From contig OZ221969.1 in the NCBI GenBank assembly GCA_965119715.1, positions 496,001 through 560,000 on the forward strand: DNA of 64,000 bases, in the 5' to 3' direction. The notes beneath the pieces were generated by a model. It saw nothing but the letters and a program-made list of their open reading frames with translations, made no database searches and had not been told where the DNA came from. Below, one piece after another: positions 33,648 through 42,888 of this stretch. This DNA is from JASBYZ01 sp029983705. GTDB lineage: Bacteria > Actinomycetota > Coriobacteriia > Coriobacteriales > JAEZZM01. The stretch's first letter is position 1. Every line of letters begins with the position of its first letter. Both the position numbers and the translations under genes were made by a program.

Positions 33648-34458
33648 CGCTCAAAGCGTACAGCCAAAGTATGACAATAGCTATCTTCGTAAGAAAAATC
33701 TTACGATTATTGCTGCTATTGCCATTATCGTTTTAATGGGATGGTTTGCATCTAACTATTCAGACTATGATTCAATATATGCAATTTCATCCATTCCTTT
33801 TGCGCTTTCCTGGCTGTTTACCAATTTTATGCCTACAGCTGATTCCTTACAGGAGCTGCCTGAAATTTTATATCAAACCTACTCAACTATTTTAGCTGCA
33901 GTAGCGTCCACTACCTTAGCAAGTGTACTTGCCATTGTAGTAGGAGTGCTTGGCTCAAATGTTGTGGGTGTATCTTCTGTAGTAGTTCGCATGGCGCTTA
34001 GAGTTATTGCATCTGTGTTCAGAAATATCCCTATTGTAGCCTGGGCTTTAATCTTGCTCTTATCGTTTAAACAAGGAGAGTTCACCGGGTTTCTCGCCCT
34101 CTTTTTATCAACCTTTGGACAGCTTGCCCGTCTCTTTTTAGATACCTTTGACGAGATTTCAGTGGGACCTGTTGAAGCGCTTAAAACCACAGGCGCAAGC
34201 TACTGGCACATTGTGTTTCAAGCGGCTATTCCTCTTGCAATTACCCAGCTCATGTCATGGATTTTGTATATGGTAGAGACCAATATTAGATCTGCAACAC
34301 TTGTTGGTATGCTTACCGGCTCAGGTATCGGATTTATATTTGACCTCTATTACAAAAACTTTAGATATGACACGGCAGGACTTGTGGTACTTGTCACCAT
34401 TATTACCGTAATAGTTATCGAACTCGTTTCTAATAAAGTAAGGAGGTCGATGCTGTAA
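33640..34458 (+). CDS. phnE: Phosphonate ABC transporter permease 1
   Basis: A 272-aa permease of the PhnE family. The start is ATG 33640, within the last codons of phnC (ATGACTAG), preferred over an earlier in-frame start because it gives the usual length. Five to six membrane spans are visible, with RNIPIVAWALILL and the coupling loop VEALKTTGASYWHIVFQAAIP. Its stop TAA shares a base with the ATG of the second permease (TAATG). Confidence 0.92.
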   Translation: MTSAQSVQPKYDNSYLRKKNLTIIAAIAIIVLMGWFASNYSDYDSIYAISSIPFALSWLFTNFMPTADSLQELPEILYQTYSTILAAVASTTLASVLAIVVGVLGSNVVGVSSVVVRMALRVIASVFRNIPIVAWALILLLSFKQGEFTGFLALFLSTFGQLARLFLDTFDEISVGPVEALKTTGASYWHIVFQAAIPLAITQLMSWILYMVETNIRSATLVGMLTGSGIGFIFDLYYKNFRYDTAGLVVLVTIITVIVIELVSNKVRRSML

Positions 34459-35303
34459 TGGAAAAAGAAATTAAGGGTATGGAGCGCACTTCTAACGGAA
34501 AGATTGCGCTTAAGACCAAAGAGAACAGCAACAACGCTATTAAATACACCTTGATAGTACTTGTGGTGCTCACGGTGTGGACCTTTATCCAGATGGATTA
34601 CGGAAACATCGATCTTGGAAATGCACTGTATTACTCATTTAAAGATTTTGGCGCCATGATGTTTCAGCCAAATTTGGATGCAGGGCATTTTACCTGGAAA
34701 ACAGTTTTGTCTGAGACCTTCGTAACCATATGTGTGGCACTGCTTTGTACCATTGGTTCAGCAATCATCTCATTTTTCTTGGGACTATTAGCGGCCGAGA
34801 ACTTCTCGACCCCTGCTGTATCAAATGTGGTAAAGGCGCTTATGTCTTTAATTCGCGCGATACCTACCATTTTATGGGTGTTAATTTTTACGGTAGCAAT
34901 TGGGCTTGGAACTGAGGCTGCGGTTGTTGGTATCTCCTTTCACGCGATAGCCTACCTTACCAAAGCATTCTCAGAATCCTTTGAAGAGATTAACCCAGGT
35001 ACCATTGAAGCGCTTAAGGCAGCAGGTGCGAGCTACTGGCCAATTGTTTTTCAGTGTGTGATTCCTGAGACCATATCAAAACTTTTATCGTGGACCTTCA
35101 TTAGATTTGAAATTAACTTCTCTAATGCTGTTGCAGTTGGAGCGGTTGCAGGAGCTGGAGGTATTGGTTACCAGCTCTTTCAAGCAGGATCGTTTTACTA
35201 CAACGTTCATGAGGTTGGTGTAATCGTCTATACCTGCTTAATTGTGGCCCTTATTTTAGAGATTATTTCAATCCAATTAAGAAACCGTTTCATTATCAAC
35301 TAA
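34458..35303 (+). CDS. phnE: Phosphonate ABC transporter permease 2
   Basis: A 281-aa second PhnE-type permease, expected to form a heterodimer with the preceding one. The segments RAIPTILWVLIF, GTIEALKAAGASYWPIVFQCVIP and AGAGGIGYQLF match the family. It starts with a polar extension of about 25 residues. Two permease genes are common in phosphonate importers of Gram-positive bacteria. Confidence 0.92.
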   Translation: MEKEIKGMERTSNGKIALKTKENSNNAIKYTLIVLVVLTVWTFIQMDYGNIDLGNALYYSFKDFGAMMFQPNLDAGHFTWKTVLSETFVTICVALLCTIGSAIISFFLGLLAAENFSTPAVSNVVKALMSLIRAIPTILWVLIFTVAIGLGTEAAVVGISFHAIAYLTKAFSESFEEINPGTIEALKAAGASYWPIVFQCVIPETISKLLSWTFIRFEINFSNAVAVGAVAGAGGIGYQLFQAGSFYYNVHEVGVIVYTCLIVALILEIISIQLRNRFIIN

Positions 35304-35330
35304 AACTATGTATTGAAAGGATGCACTACC

Positions 35331-35768
35331 TTGTTTACAAGACGACAAAGAACAGAAATTCTTATTGAGTCTGCACCTAAGCTAGCAAAAGAGCTTGCAG
35401 ACTCAATTCAAAAAGATTACTCCGTGCGAATCCTCAAAGAGCCAAGCCAAGTCCTTGTGATGAATAAGGTAAGAGAGAGTGCCAAAAACACCCTCTTTTA
35501 CCTTGGCGAAGCTGTAGCTACTGAGGCTGTTGTAGAGCTCGAGGGTGTTCGCGGCCTTGGCATTGTGCTTGGCACAAAAGATGAGTTAGCACTTAATCTG
35601 GCCATCATTGATGCAGCGTATACCCATCCAGAAATTCAGAAGACGCTTGAGAGTTTTGAAGCAAAGCTTGAACATGCCCAACAAGAGCTTTTAGCTCAAA
35701 AAGCTGATCGCCAAAAGCTTTATCAGGCAAGTCAGGTTCAGTTTGAAACTATGGAGGAGGAGCTGTAA
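35331..35768 (+). CDS. phnG: C-P lyase core complex subunit PhnG
   Basis: A 145-aa PhnG, a structural and catalytic partner in the PhnGHIJ core. The start TTG 35331 is chosen because GAAAGGATG lies about 10 bp upstream and the protein then begins FTRRQRTEIL as in the family. The EVLVMNKVRESAKNT-like block (QVLVMNKVRESAKNTLFYLGE) and GLGIVLGTKDELA are typical. phnH starts directly after its stop. Confidence 0.93.
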   Translation: MFTRRQRTEILIESAPKLAKELADSIQKDYSVRILKEPSQVLVMNKVRESAKNTLFYLGEAVATEAVVELEGVRGLGIVLGTKDELALNLAIIDAAYTHPEIQKTLESFEAKLEHAQQELLAQKADRQKLYQASQVQFETMEEEL

Positions 35769-36395
35769 ATGGAGCAACATCAAGAAGTATTTGCGAGTCA
35801 AAGCCTCTATAGAAAGGTGCTTTGCGCACTTTCAAGACCAGGTGAGCTTCAAGAGATTGATGAAAAGATTATTGAGGGCTTAGATCTAGACAAAGAAGAG
35901 AGCCCCTATGGCTCTGTGTATCTAGACGCTCTTGCCCTTATGGTGCTTGATCAGCAGATAAGTTTTTGTGTTTTAGGCAAGAGCGCCAGTCAAGCTTCTG
36001 AGTATTTTCATGCAGAGCGACAGGCTCAAGTGAGTGATGCTAGCACGGCTGATTTTTTGTTTGTGCCTCAGTGTGATGAGGAAGCTTATCAAGCAATACT
36101 AGATGCCAAGCCAGGCACACTTATAGACCCCCACACCTCATGTACTGCCTTTGTTTTGCTTGATGAAATTTCTTTAGCACCTGAGGGTGCAGCCCAGAAA
36201 AGGATAAGCCTCAAAGGTCCTGGCATCAAAGAAACAAACGAAGTGTATCTAAGTGATGAGCGTGCTCTTAAGGCCAGAGTGGCTCGCGCAGATGAATACC
36301 CTTGCGGCATTGACATGCTTTTTGTAGATAAAAACGGTAAGCTCTTTGGGCTTCCTCGCAGCAGTGAGCTAGAGATTTTTGGAGGGGAGGCCTAA
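35769..36395 (+). CDS. phnH: C-P lyase core complex subunit PhnH
   Basis: A 208-aa PhnH. The N terminus (SQSLYRKVLCALSRPGELQEI) matches the family motif F/YR-lM--S-PG. The C-terminal GPGI and CGIDMLFVDKNGKLFGLPR blocks are conserved. With PhnG, PhnI and PhnL it catalyses the exchange of adenine in ATP for the phosphonate. It starts at the base after the phnG stop and ends at the base before phnI. Confidence 0.93.
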   Translation: MEQHQEVFASQSLYRKVLCALSRPGELQEIDEKIIEGLDLDKEESPYGSVYLDALALMVLDQQISFCVLGKSASQASEYFHAERQAQVSDASTADFLFVPQCDEEAYQAILDAKPGTLIDPHTSCTAFVLLDEISLAPEGAAQKRISLKGPGIKETNEVYLSDERALKARVARADEYPCGIDMLFVDKNGKLFGLPRSSELEIFGGEA

Positions 36396-37523
36396 ATGGG
36401 ATACGTTGCAGTTAAGGGCGGAAAGCAAGCAATTGAGGCATCCCTTGATTTAATTGAGCTTAAACGTGCGCGCGCAGCTCAATCAATTGATGTAACAAGC
36501 ATATTAGAAAACATGTCTGAACTTGTAAACCAGGTTATGTCTGAGGGTTCACTGTGGGATCCAGAACTTGCAGCTCTTGCACTTAAACAGGCTCAAGGCT
36601 CAGTAGAAGAGGCAGTCTTTTTAGTGCGTGCGTATCGCTCAACTCTAGAGCGCAAGTATACGAGCCGCATTATCTCTACTAGAGATATGGAAATCACCAG
36701 GCGCATATCTGCTGCCTTTAAAGATATTCCGGGCGGACAAATGCTTGGCGCTTCAAGGGATTATTCACATCGCTTAATTGACTTTGATTTGGCAGATGAG
36801 AGCCTCCAAAAAGATTATGAGGAGCTTCTTCAAGCTTACAAAGAAAAGTACCTCAACAATCTTGATGAGAGTGATCAGGCTAAGACGGGAAAGCTTCCAA
36901 AAGTATCTGACTACTTACGAGAAGAGGGTATTTTACCTCGCTATGAGATGGATGACAGTGAGCCTGAAGATGTAACCCAAAAGCTTATAACTTTTCCGGC
37001 TTCTCGTTCAATTTGCTTGCAGGTATTAACCCGCGGACTTACCCAGGCAGTTATAGCCTTTGGTTATGCAATTATTAGAGGCTTTGGTATGGCTCACCCT
37101 ACAGTTGGCGAGCTCAGACGCGGAATCGTTGCCATCTGCGTTGACGGTCTTGAAACATCTCAAAGTGAAGATGAGAGCTACTACCTAGGATCTATAGAAA
37201 TCACTGAGGTAGAAAGCTTAATTGAAGAAAATAGACAGATAGGTGCCAAGCAGATTCACGCACTTGAGCTTGGTTACGGTCTTGTATACGGGGCTGATGA
37301 GTCAAAGGCAATCTCTATGAGCGTACTTGATTACTCGCTCTCACAAAATGATGTGCGCTTTCCTACCCAAGACCAGGAGTTTGTCTTGTACCACATCGAC
37401 TCTGTTGAGGCTACCGGCTTTATTTCACACCTCAAGCTACCTCACTACGTGACCTTCTCGTCAAAACTTGACTCTTCAAGACAATCAATTAAAAACGCAA
37501 GGGGTGATGAACAAGATGCATAA
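36396..37523 (+). CDS. phnI: C-P lyase core complex subunit PhnI
   Basis: A 375-aa PhnI, the nucleosidase-like subunit of the core complex. The start MGYVAVKGGKQAIEASL and the internal QAEG-like region (ALKQAQGSVEEAVFLVRAYRSTLERKY) are diagnostic, as is PGGQMLGASRDYSHRLIDF. Length is close to E. coli PhnI with a slightly longer insert near residues 150-190. Its last codons overlap phnJ. Confidence 0.94.
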   Translation: MGYVAVKGGKQAIEASLDLIELKRARAAQSIDVTSILENMSELVNQVMSEGSLWDPELAALALKQAQGSVEEAVFLVRAYRSTLERKYTSRIISTRDMEITRRISAAFKDIPGGQMLGASRDYSHRLIDFDLADESLQKDYEELLQAYKEKYLNNLDESDQAKTGKLPKVSDYLREEGILPRYEMDDSEPEDVTQKLITFPASRSICLQVLTRGLTQAVIAFGYAIIRGFGMAHPTVGELRRGIVAICVDGLETSQSEDESYYLGSIEITEVESLIEENRQIGAKQIHALELGYGLVYGADESKAISMSVLDYSLSQNDVRFPTQDQEFVLYHIDSVEATGFISHLKLPHYVTFSSKLDSSRQSIKNARGDEQDA

Positions 37524-38379
37524 ACGCTATAACTTTGCCTTTTTAGATGAGGGCTCCAAGCGAGAAATTAGACGCGCAAGCTTAAAGGCTGTGTGCATCC
37601 CAGGCTACCAAGTTCCTTTTGCTTCTCGTGAGATGCCTATTGGTAGAGGCTGGGGTACGGGCGGCTTGCAGCTCACCCTCTCTTTAATAGGTCCAAACGA
37701 CGTGCTTAAGGTAATTGACCAGGGATCTGATGCTTCAGTTAATGCGCTTAATATAAAGAAGCTTATTGCACTTACCACCAATGTGGAAACGGTAGAAGAT
37801 ACTCACCAGGCCACACTTATTCAGTCTCGCCACAGGATTCCAGAAGTGCCGCTAACTAAAGATCAAATCTTGGTCTTGCAAGTTCCTACTCCAGAACCGC
37901 TTCGTGCCTTTGAGCCTCGTGAGGCTATAACTAAGAAGCTTCATGCACACAAAGACTATACCGGCGCATGGCTTATGATTTTTGAGCAAATTGTCAAATA
38001 CAATACGGCAACCACTGGTGCGGATCACCCTGTTTTGGTGCACGACCGATACGTCATGGCACCGTCTCCAATCCCACGTTTTGATAATCCAAAGATGGAC
38101 CATAACGAGGCACTTATTTTACTTGGTGCGGGTCGTGAGAAAAAGATCTATGCGCTTCCTCCATACACAAAGGTAAAGTCAATTGACTTTGAAGACTATC
38201 CATTTGCAATAGAGGATCTATCCAACAAGAGCTGCAGGCTTTGCGGGGCAAGTGGTGTGTATTTGGATGAAATTATTGACGAGAACACCGGCGAGAGAAG
38301 CTATCAGTGTAACGACACCAGTTACTGCGAGGCTCGCCGCGGGGTGGCTCAGGTAGTGGAAGGGGGTCAAGATGCCTAA
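37507..38379 (+). CDS. phnJ: Radical SAM C-P lyase PhnJ
   Basis: The enzyme that cleaves the C-P bond of ribose-1-phosphonate-5-phosphate. Starts at ATG 37507 or 37516 are both possible; the conserved text YNFAFLDEGSKREIRRA follows either. The unusual radical-SAM cluster motif C-x2-C-x21-C-x5-C is exact (CRLCG through CNDTSYC) near the C terminus, and GYQVPFASREMPIGRGWGTGG, which contains the glycine that takes part in radical chemistry, is present. Its expected product is the 5-phosphoribosyl 1,2-cyclic phosphate plus an alkane. It overlaps phnI and phnK at both ends, so translation is tightly coupled. Confidence 0.95.
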   Translation: MNKMHKRYNFAFLDEGSKREIRRASLKAVCIPGYQVPFASREMPIGRGWGTGGLQLTLSLIGPNDVLKVIDQGSDASVNALNIKKLIALTTNVETVEDTHQATLIQSRHRIPEVPLTKDQILVLQVPTPEPLRAFEPREAITKKLHAHKDYTGAWLMIFEQIVKYNTATTGADHPVLVHDRYVMAPSPIPRFDNPKMDHNEALILLGAGREKKIYALPPYTKVKSIDFEDYPFAIEDLSNKSCRLCGASGVYLDEIIDENTGERSYQCNDTSYCEARRGVAQVVEGGQDA

Positions 38380-39235
38380 GACTCTAGAGCATAGCTTTGT
38401 TGAACAGGCTCCAATTTTAAGACTTGAAGACTTAAATAAAAGCTATGGGGATGGCTGCGAGTACTGCAGTAAAGAAGATGCGGTACTTGAGAAAAATATC
38501 TGTCCAAAGTGCCATACGGTGCATGCGCTCAGGGGAGTAAACCTTGAGGTGTATCCCGGTGAAATTGTAGGTGTGGTAGGAGAGTCAGGTTCTGGTAAGT
38601 CCACACTTATGCAGTGCATTTACTTTGACAAAAACCCAAGCTCAGGTGCTTGCTACCTCACCCCTTATAAAGAGGGTACAGAAAATATCTTTGAGGTTTC
38701 AGAGCAAGAAAAACTCAAGATTAAAAACCTCATACTTGGCATGGTCTATCAAAACCCTTACCTGGGACTTCGTATGGATTTCTCGTCCTTATCAAACATT
38801 GCAGAGCGCCAAATTGCAGCGGGCTCAAGAAATGTGCACGAGATGATGGATAGATCTGATGAGCTTTTAAGTGAAGTAAACATCTCAAAGTGGCGGGCAA
38901 AAGAGGCCCCTAAAAACTTTTCTGGCGGTATGCAGCAGCGCGTACAAATTGCCAAGGCTCTCTCGTCAAACCCTCCAATCTTGCTGCTTGATGAGGTAAC
39001 CACCGGTCTTGACTTAAGTGTTCAGGCGCGTGTGCTTGACCTTATCAAAGACATCATGCACGAATTTAATATTTCGATGCTGGTTGTCAGCCATGACCTG
39101 GGCGTTATTAGGATGCTCGCTGAGAGAACCTACGTGATGCTTGACGGCAAAGTTGTAGAAAGTGGCCTTACCGATCAAATCTTAGAGGACCCTCAGCACC
39201 CCTACACCCAACAACTTGTTTATTCACTGCTCTAG
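38372..39235 (+). CDS. phnK: C-P lyase ABC-type subunit PhnK with Cys4 insertion
   Basis: A 287-aa ABC ATPase that docks on the PhnGHIJ core through PhnJ. Walker A is GESGSGKST (70-78), signature FSGGMQQR, Walker B ILLLDEV (Val after Glu where Pro is usual in family members), and VVSHDLGV; the tail GLTDQILEDPQHPYTQQLVYSLL is PhnK-like. Between the first strand and Walker A there is an extra loop with C29-x2-C32-x11-C44-x2-C47, a zinc-ribbon pattern not found in E. coli PhnK. It overlaps phnJ by 8 bp. Confidence 0.93.
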   Translation: MPKTLEHSFVEQAPILRLEDLNKSYGDGCEYCSKEDAVLEKNICPKCHTVHALRGVNLEVYPGEIVGVVGESGSGKSTLMQCIYFDKNPSSGACYLTPYKEGTENIFEVSEQEKLKIKNLILGMVYQNPYLGLRMDFSSLSNIAERQIAAGSRNVHEMMDRSDELLSEVNISKWRAKEAPKNFSGGMQQRVQIAKALSSNPPILLLDEVTTGLDLSVQARVLDLIKDIMHEFNISMLVVSHDLGVIRMLAERTYVMLDGKVVESGLTDQILEDPQHPYTQQLVYSLL

Positions 39236-39247
39236 GAGGACAGTTTC

Positions 39248-40513
39248 ATGTACTTAATTACTAACGGAATTATTATTCAACCTGAAGGCCTTTTAGAGGG
39301 TCATGAGGTTTTAATTTGTGACGATAAGATCTCTGAGATTGTGCCTGAAGGTACGACTCAAAAAAGTGCAGACCTGGGCGTGATTGATGCGCACGGCGGC
39401 TACATTATGCCAGGTTTAATTGATATCCACTCAGACTACCTTGAAAATGTAGCCTCACCTCGTCCAACCGTGGTGATGGATCTTCCTACCTCAATTTTTG
39501 AGACTGAGCGCGAGCTTCTAACCCACGGTGTAACCACAATCTTTCATTCGCTTTCGGTATACAAAGAGAACTTAATGGGCGTTAAGGCTATTAGAAAGTT
39601 TGAAAACGTTCAGAAACTTATTGACCTTATTGACTTAATCAAAAGAACTGAGGGCAAAAACGCTCACCTAATAAGACACCGTCTGCATGCACGTCTAGAA
39701 ATTGATAACGTTCATCTTGTGGATCAAATCTCACAGCTTATTACTGATGGCAAGGTAGACCTCCTCTCATTTATGGACCACACCCCAGGTCAGGGCCAGT
39801 ATAGAGACTTAGAAGTTTATGCTAAAACCATGAGAAGTTATGATAGTAATTTAAGCGATGAGGACATTGAGCGCCTGGCAAAAAAGCAACAGGATGCAGC
39901 CAAGCTTTCAATTGATGACTTAAGACACATTGCAGACCTTGCAAAAGAGCGCGGTATTGCTATTGCCTCTCACGACGATGACTCAACTGCCAAGCTTGAC
40001 CTTATGCAGGAGTTAGGCGCTACAATTTCAGAGTTTCCAATTGATCTTGAGGTAGCACAGTCTGCAGTTGATAGGGGCATGTATACCGTTATGGGTGCTC
40101 CAAATATTTTGCTTGGTAAGTCTCACTCAGGAAACCTTTCTGCACGCGAGGCGGTGGATGCAGGGGTTGCTCGAGTACTTTGTTCTGACTACTATCCAAC
40201 AGCACTACTGCACTCAATGTTTGCACTACATCGTGAGCATAATTTGAGCTTAGCTGAGGCTTGCAAACTTATGACCATTAACCCTGCTCGTGCAGCTCGT
40301 GTAGATGATGAGCTTGGTTCAATTGAGTGCGGCAAAAAAGCAGATATCTTAATTGTGAGAGAAGTAGAAGAGCAGGATAGACGTTTTCCTGTTATAACTG
40401 CTGCTATGGTTGACGGAAGAGTGGTAAGCAGATCTTGGTATCCATCGCTTCCTTCACGCTCTGCTCGTTTTGCCTACGATGCTCAGGCTATGACTGAGGA
40501 GCTGGTTGATTAA
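39248..40513 (+). CDS. phnM: Phosphonate ribose triphosphate diphosphatase PhnM
   Basis: A 421-aa amidohydrolase-superfamily enzyme that removes pyrophosphate from the ribose triphosphate phosphonate. Metal-site motifs include GLIDIHSDYLEN, FMDHTPGQGQY, ASHDDDS and CSDYYPTALL. GLIDIHSD in place of the more common HTDN-type block is close to the family. AGGAGGA precedes the ATG. Its stop overlaps the phnL start (TAATG). Confidence 0.94.
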   Translation: MYLITNGIIIQPEGLLEGHEVLICDDKISEIVPEGTTQKSADLGVIDAHGGYIMPGLIDIHSDYLENVASPRPTVVMDLPTSIFETERELLTHGVTTIFHSLSVYKENLMGVKAIRKFENVQKLIDLIDLIKRTEGKNAHLIRHRLHARLEIDNVHLVDQISQLITDGKVDLLSFMDHTPGQGQYRDLEVYAKTMRSYDSNLSDEDIERLAKKQQDAAKLSIDDLRHIADLAKERGIAIASHDDDSTAKLDLMQELGATISEFPIDLEVAQSAVDRGMYTVMGAPNILLGKSHSGNLSAREAVDAGVARVLCSDYYPTALLHSMFALHREHNLSLAEACKLMTINPARAARVDDELGSIECGKKADILIVREVEEQDRRFPVITAAMVDGRVVSRSWYPSLPSRSARFAYDAQAMTEELVD

Positions 40514-41208
40514 TGGCAGCCCTCTTAACGCTTGATAAGCTTACCAAAACATTTCACCTGTATGAGGCAGAGCAAACTATTGAGGCTTGCCAAAACATTA
40601 GTTTTGAAGTTCAGCCGGGTGAGTTTGTTGGCATCACGGGAAAGTCTGGCTCAGGCAAGTCAACCATTCTTAAGTGCATCTACCGTACTAATTTGGCAAG
40701 TTCCGGAAGCATCGTCTACGACTCTGCTGCCTTTGGCCCAGTTGAGATTACCACGCTTGAAGAGCGAAAGATGCTTCACATTAGACGCTATGAGATTGCA
40801 TATATCTCTCAGTTTTTAAGCGTGCTCCCTCGTCAAAGTGCAAAACAAATTGTGGTTGATTCTGCAAAGGATGCCTACGAGGAAAAATCTGAACAAGAAG
40901 AGGCTGCAATAGAGATGCTTAAACACTTTGAAATTGCAGAGCACCTCTGGAACGTGTTTCCAAACACCTTTAGTGGTGGAGAAAAACTCAGACTCAACAT
41001 TGCAGCTGCAATGGTAAAACATCCAAGATTTTTACTCTTAGATGAGCCAACCGCAAGTCTTGATAACGCTTCAAAAGTTAAGGTGCGAGAGCTTATTGAA
41101 AAGCTTAAGTCTGAGGGAACTACTATGCTTGGCATCTTTCATGACCTAGAGTTCATGGAAGGTTTGTGCGATAAAGAATTTAACATGCAAAAAGGGAGCT
41201 TTGTGTAA
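40513..41208 (+). CDS. phnL: C-P lyase ABC-type subunit PhnL
   Basis: A 231-aa ATPase-like subunit needed for the phosphonate-ATP coupling step. Motifs are GKSGSGKST, FSGGEKLRLNIA, FLLLDEPTAS and IFHDLEF. The order phnK-phnM-phnL differs from the E. coli order K-L-M. The next gene starts one base after its stop codon. Confidence 0.93.
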   Translation: MAALLTLDKLTKTFHLYEAEQTIEACQNISFEVQPGEFVGITGKSGSGKSTILKCIYRTNLASSGSIVYDSAAFGPVEITTLEERKMLHIRRYEIAYISQFLSVLPRQSAKQIVVDSAKDAYEEKSEQEEAAIEMLKHFEIAEHLWNVFPNTFSGGEKLRLNIAAAMVKHPRFLLLDEPTASLDNASKVKVRELIEKLKSEGTTMLGIFHDLEFMEGLCDKEFNMQKGSFV

Positions 41209-41209
41209 G

Positions 41210-42067
41210 ATGAATACTGATCAAATTAAGATGACACTTCATATGCACTCTAGATTTTCTGACGGAGCAGATACCGTTGAAGAGCTTATCGCCAAGGCAA
41301 AAGAGCAGGGTATGACCCACATTGCCATTACCGACCACGATACCTTTGCAGGCATGCGCTTTATCAAAAAGCTTAAAGAGCACGAGAGTTTTGATATAGA
41401 GCTTATTGGGGGATGTGAATTTTCATGTTCTAACCCTCACACGGGCGATAAGGTCCATATTTTGGCCTATGGTCTTGACCTTGAACAGGCTGAAGAATTA
41501 GAGAAAATAGCTTCTCATACCTTGATGCTTCGTCATCAAAAGACGCTCTGGCAGATTCAGCAGATTATGAATGCAGGCTATGACCTCTCTGTTGATAGCG
41601 TTCGTGAGGAGTCAAAGGACTCGCCGGTACTCTATAAGCAGCATGTTATGTTTGCACTCACCAAACATAGATACTCATATAACAGCTCTGATTACATGAA
41701 TTTGTATAGGTCTTTGTTTAAGGGAAGCGGTGTTGCCGCCGGAGAAATTGAGTATCCAAGTGCTTTAGAGATTGTAAGGCTTATAAAAGAAGCTGGAGGA
41801 TACTCAGTGCTTGCGCATCCCGGCCAGCTCAATTCATATCCTTTAATTGAGGAATTAGTTAAAGAGGGACTTGATGGTATTGAGAAATATCATCACAGCC
41901 ATGGTGAGGCAGACTATCAAAAGGTTGATGACTTTGCCCAAACATACCAGCTCTTCACCACTGCAGGAACAGACTACCACGGTAGGTACGGTAGTCCTGA
42001 GCGCATTGATGAAGAGCTAGCAGACGCAGATCAAGCGGCTCTGCTTGTTGATCTGCTTTTTAACTAA
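41210..42067 (+). CDS. phnPP: PHP-family cyclic phosphodiesterase (PhnPP-like)
   Basis: A 285-aa PHP-domain protein starting at ATG 41210. Metal ligands are visible in order: LHMHSRFSDG (HxH), ITDHDTFAG, GCEFSC, YKQHVMFAL, LAHPGQ, KYHHSHG and GTDYHG. An Eggerthella lenta homologue next to C-P lyase genes (Elen0235) is known to hydrolyse 5-phosphoribosyl 1,2-cyclic phosphate through both ester bonds. The same role fits here: it ends the phn operon and no phnP or phnN is present. The assignment to that exact reaction is by family and context. Its last 4 bp overlap the convergent znuB gene. Confidence 0.85.
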   Translation: MNTDQIKMTLHMHSRFSDGADTVEELIAKAKEQGMTHIAITDHDTFAGMRFIKKLKEHESFDIELIGGCEFSCSNPHTGDKVHILAYGLDLEQAEELEKIASHTLMLRHQKTLWQIQQIMNAGYDLSVDSVREESKDSPVLYKQHVMFALTKHRYSYNSSDYMNLYRSLFKGSGVAAGEIEYPSALEIVRLIKEAGGYSVLAHPGQLNSYPLIEELVKEGLDGIEKYHHSHGEADYQKVDDFAQTYQLFTTAGTDYHGRYGSPERIDEELADADQAALLVDLLFN

Positions 42068-42888
42068 GAGATTTGTCGTGCGGAAGAGGGCTTAAGCTTC
42101 TTTCGCACGGCTTTAAAGAGTAAGAATAAAAGCATTCCAATTACTGCATTAGCAACAATGGCGCCACCTGGTCTAATGTTAAAGTAGTAAGAGAAGCTTA
42201 CACCTAACATAGTGTAGATAACACCCAGCAATACAGAGAGTAAAAATGCTTGCTTATAACTTTTGCTTACAATTAATGAGGTGGCAACCGGGAGCACAAT
42301 AAGTGAAGCTACCAAAAGTGCTCCAACAACCTTGCAGGCAAGGGCAATGGTAACAGCTGCAAGTAAGGTAAAGAGTCCATTTACAAGCTTTACGTTTACA
42401 CCTGAAAGTCTTGCGAGGTTTCCGTCAATTACGATATCTAGTAGTCCACCATAAAAGATGATACTTGAGGCAAGTACCAGTACAAAAACAACTGCAGTAC
42501 TTATCACATCAAAACTTGTGACCGACGAGATACTACCAAAGAGATAGGTCTCAAAGCTGCTTCCTCCAGGAGCAATGTCAGAAAGGATAACGGCAAAGCC
42601 AAGTCCTGCACTCATAGTTACAGCTGTTGCCATGTCTCCAAACTGAGGAAAATACTTTCTTATTGACTCAATAGAGAAGGCTGCAACAATACAAATTGCA
42701 ATCGCACCTAAAATTGGATCAAAACCTAATATTAATCCCAGTCCAACACCTGCAAGAGAGGTGTGGGAGAGGGCATCTCCAACCATAGCGGTTCTGCGGT
42801 TAACCATAATGATGCCAATTAAGGGCACTGCAATTGAGAGCATAAGAGATACTGCGAGCGTTCTTCTCATAAAATCAAACTCTAGCAT
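42064..42888 (-). CDS. znuB: Zinc/manganese ABC transporter permease
   Basis: A 274-aa ABC-3 family permease with about eight spans. MVNRRTAMVGDALSHTSLAGVGLG (near the N terminus) is the conserved family segment. It is the last gene of the zinc operon, overlaps the ATPase gene by 7 bp, and shares 4 bp with the end of the convergent phn operon, with no terminator between. Zinc is favoured over manganese because of the ZinT gene in the same operon. Confidence 0.9.
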   Translation of the reverse strand: MLEFDFMRRTLAVSLMLSIAVPLIGIIMVNRRTAMVGDALSHTSLAGVGLGLILGFDPILGAIAICIVAAFSIESIRKYFPQFGDMATAVTMSAGLGFAVILSDIAPGGSSFETYLFGSISSVTSFDVISTAVVFVLVLASSIIFYGGLLDIVIDGNLARLSGVNVKLVNGLFTLLAAVTIALACKVVGALLVASLIVLPVATSLIVSKSYKQAFLLSVLLGVIYTMLGVSFSYYFNIRPGGAIVANAVIGMLLFLLFKAVRKKLKPSSARQIS

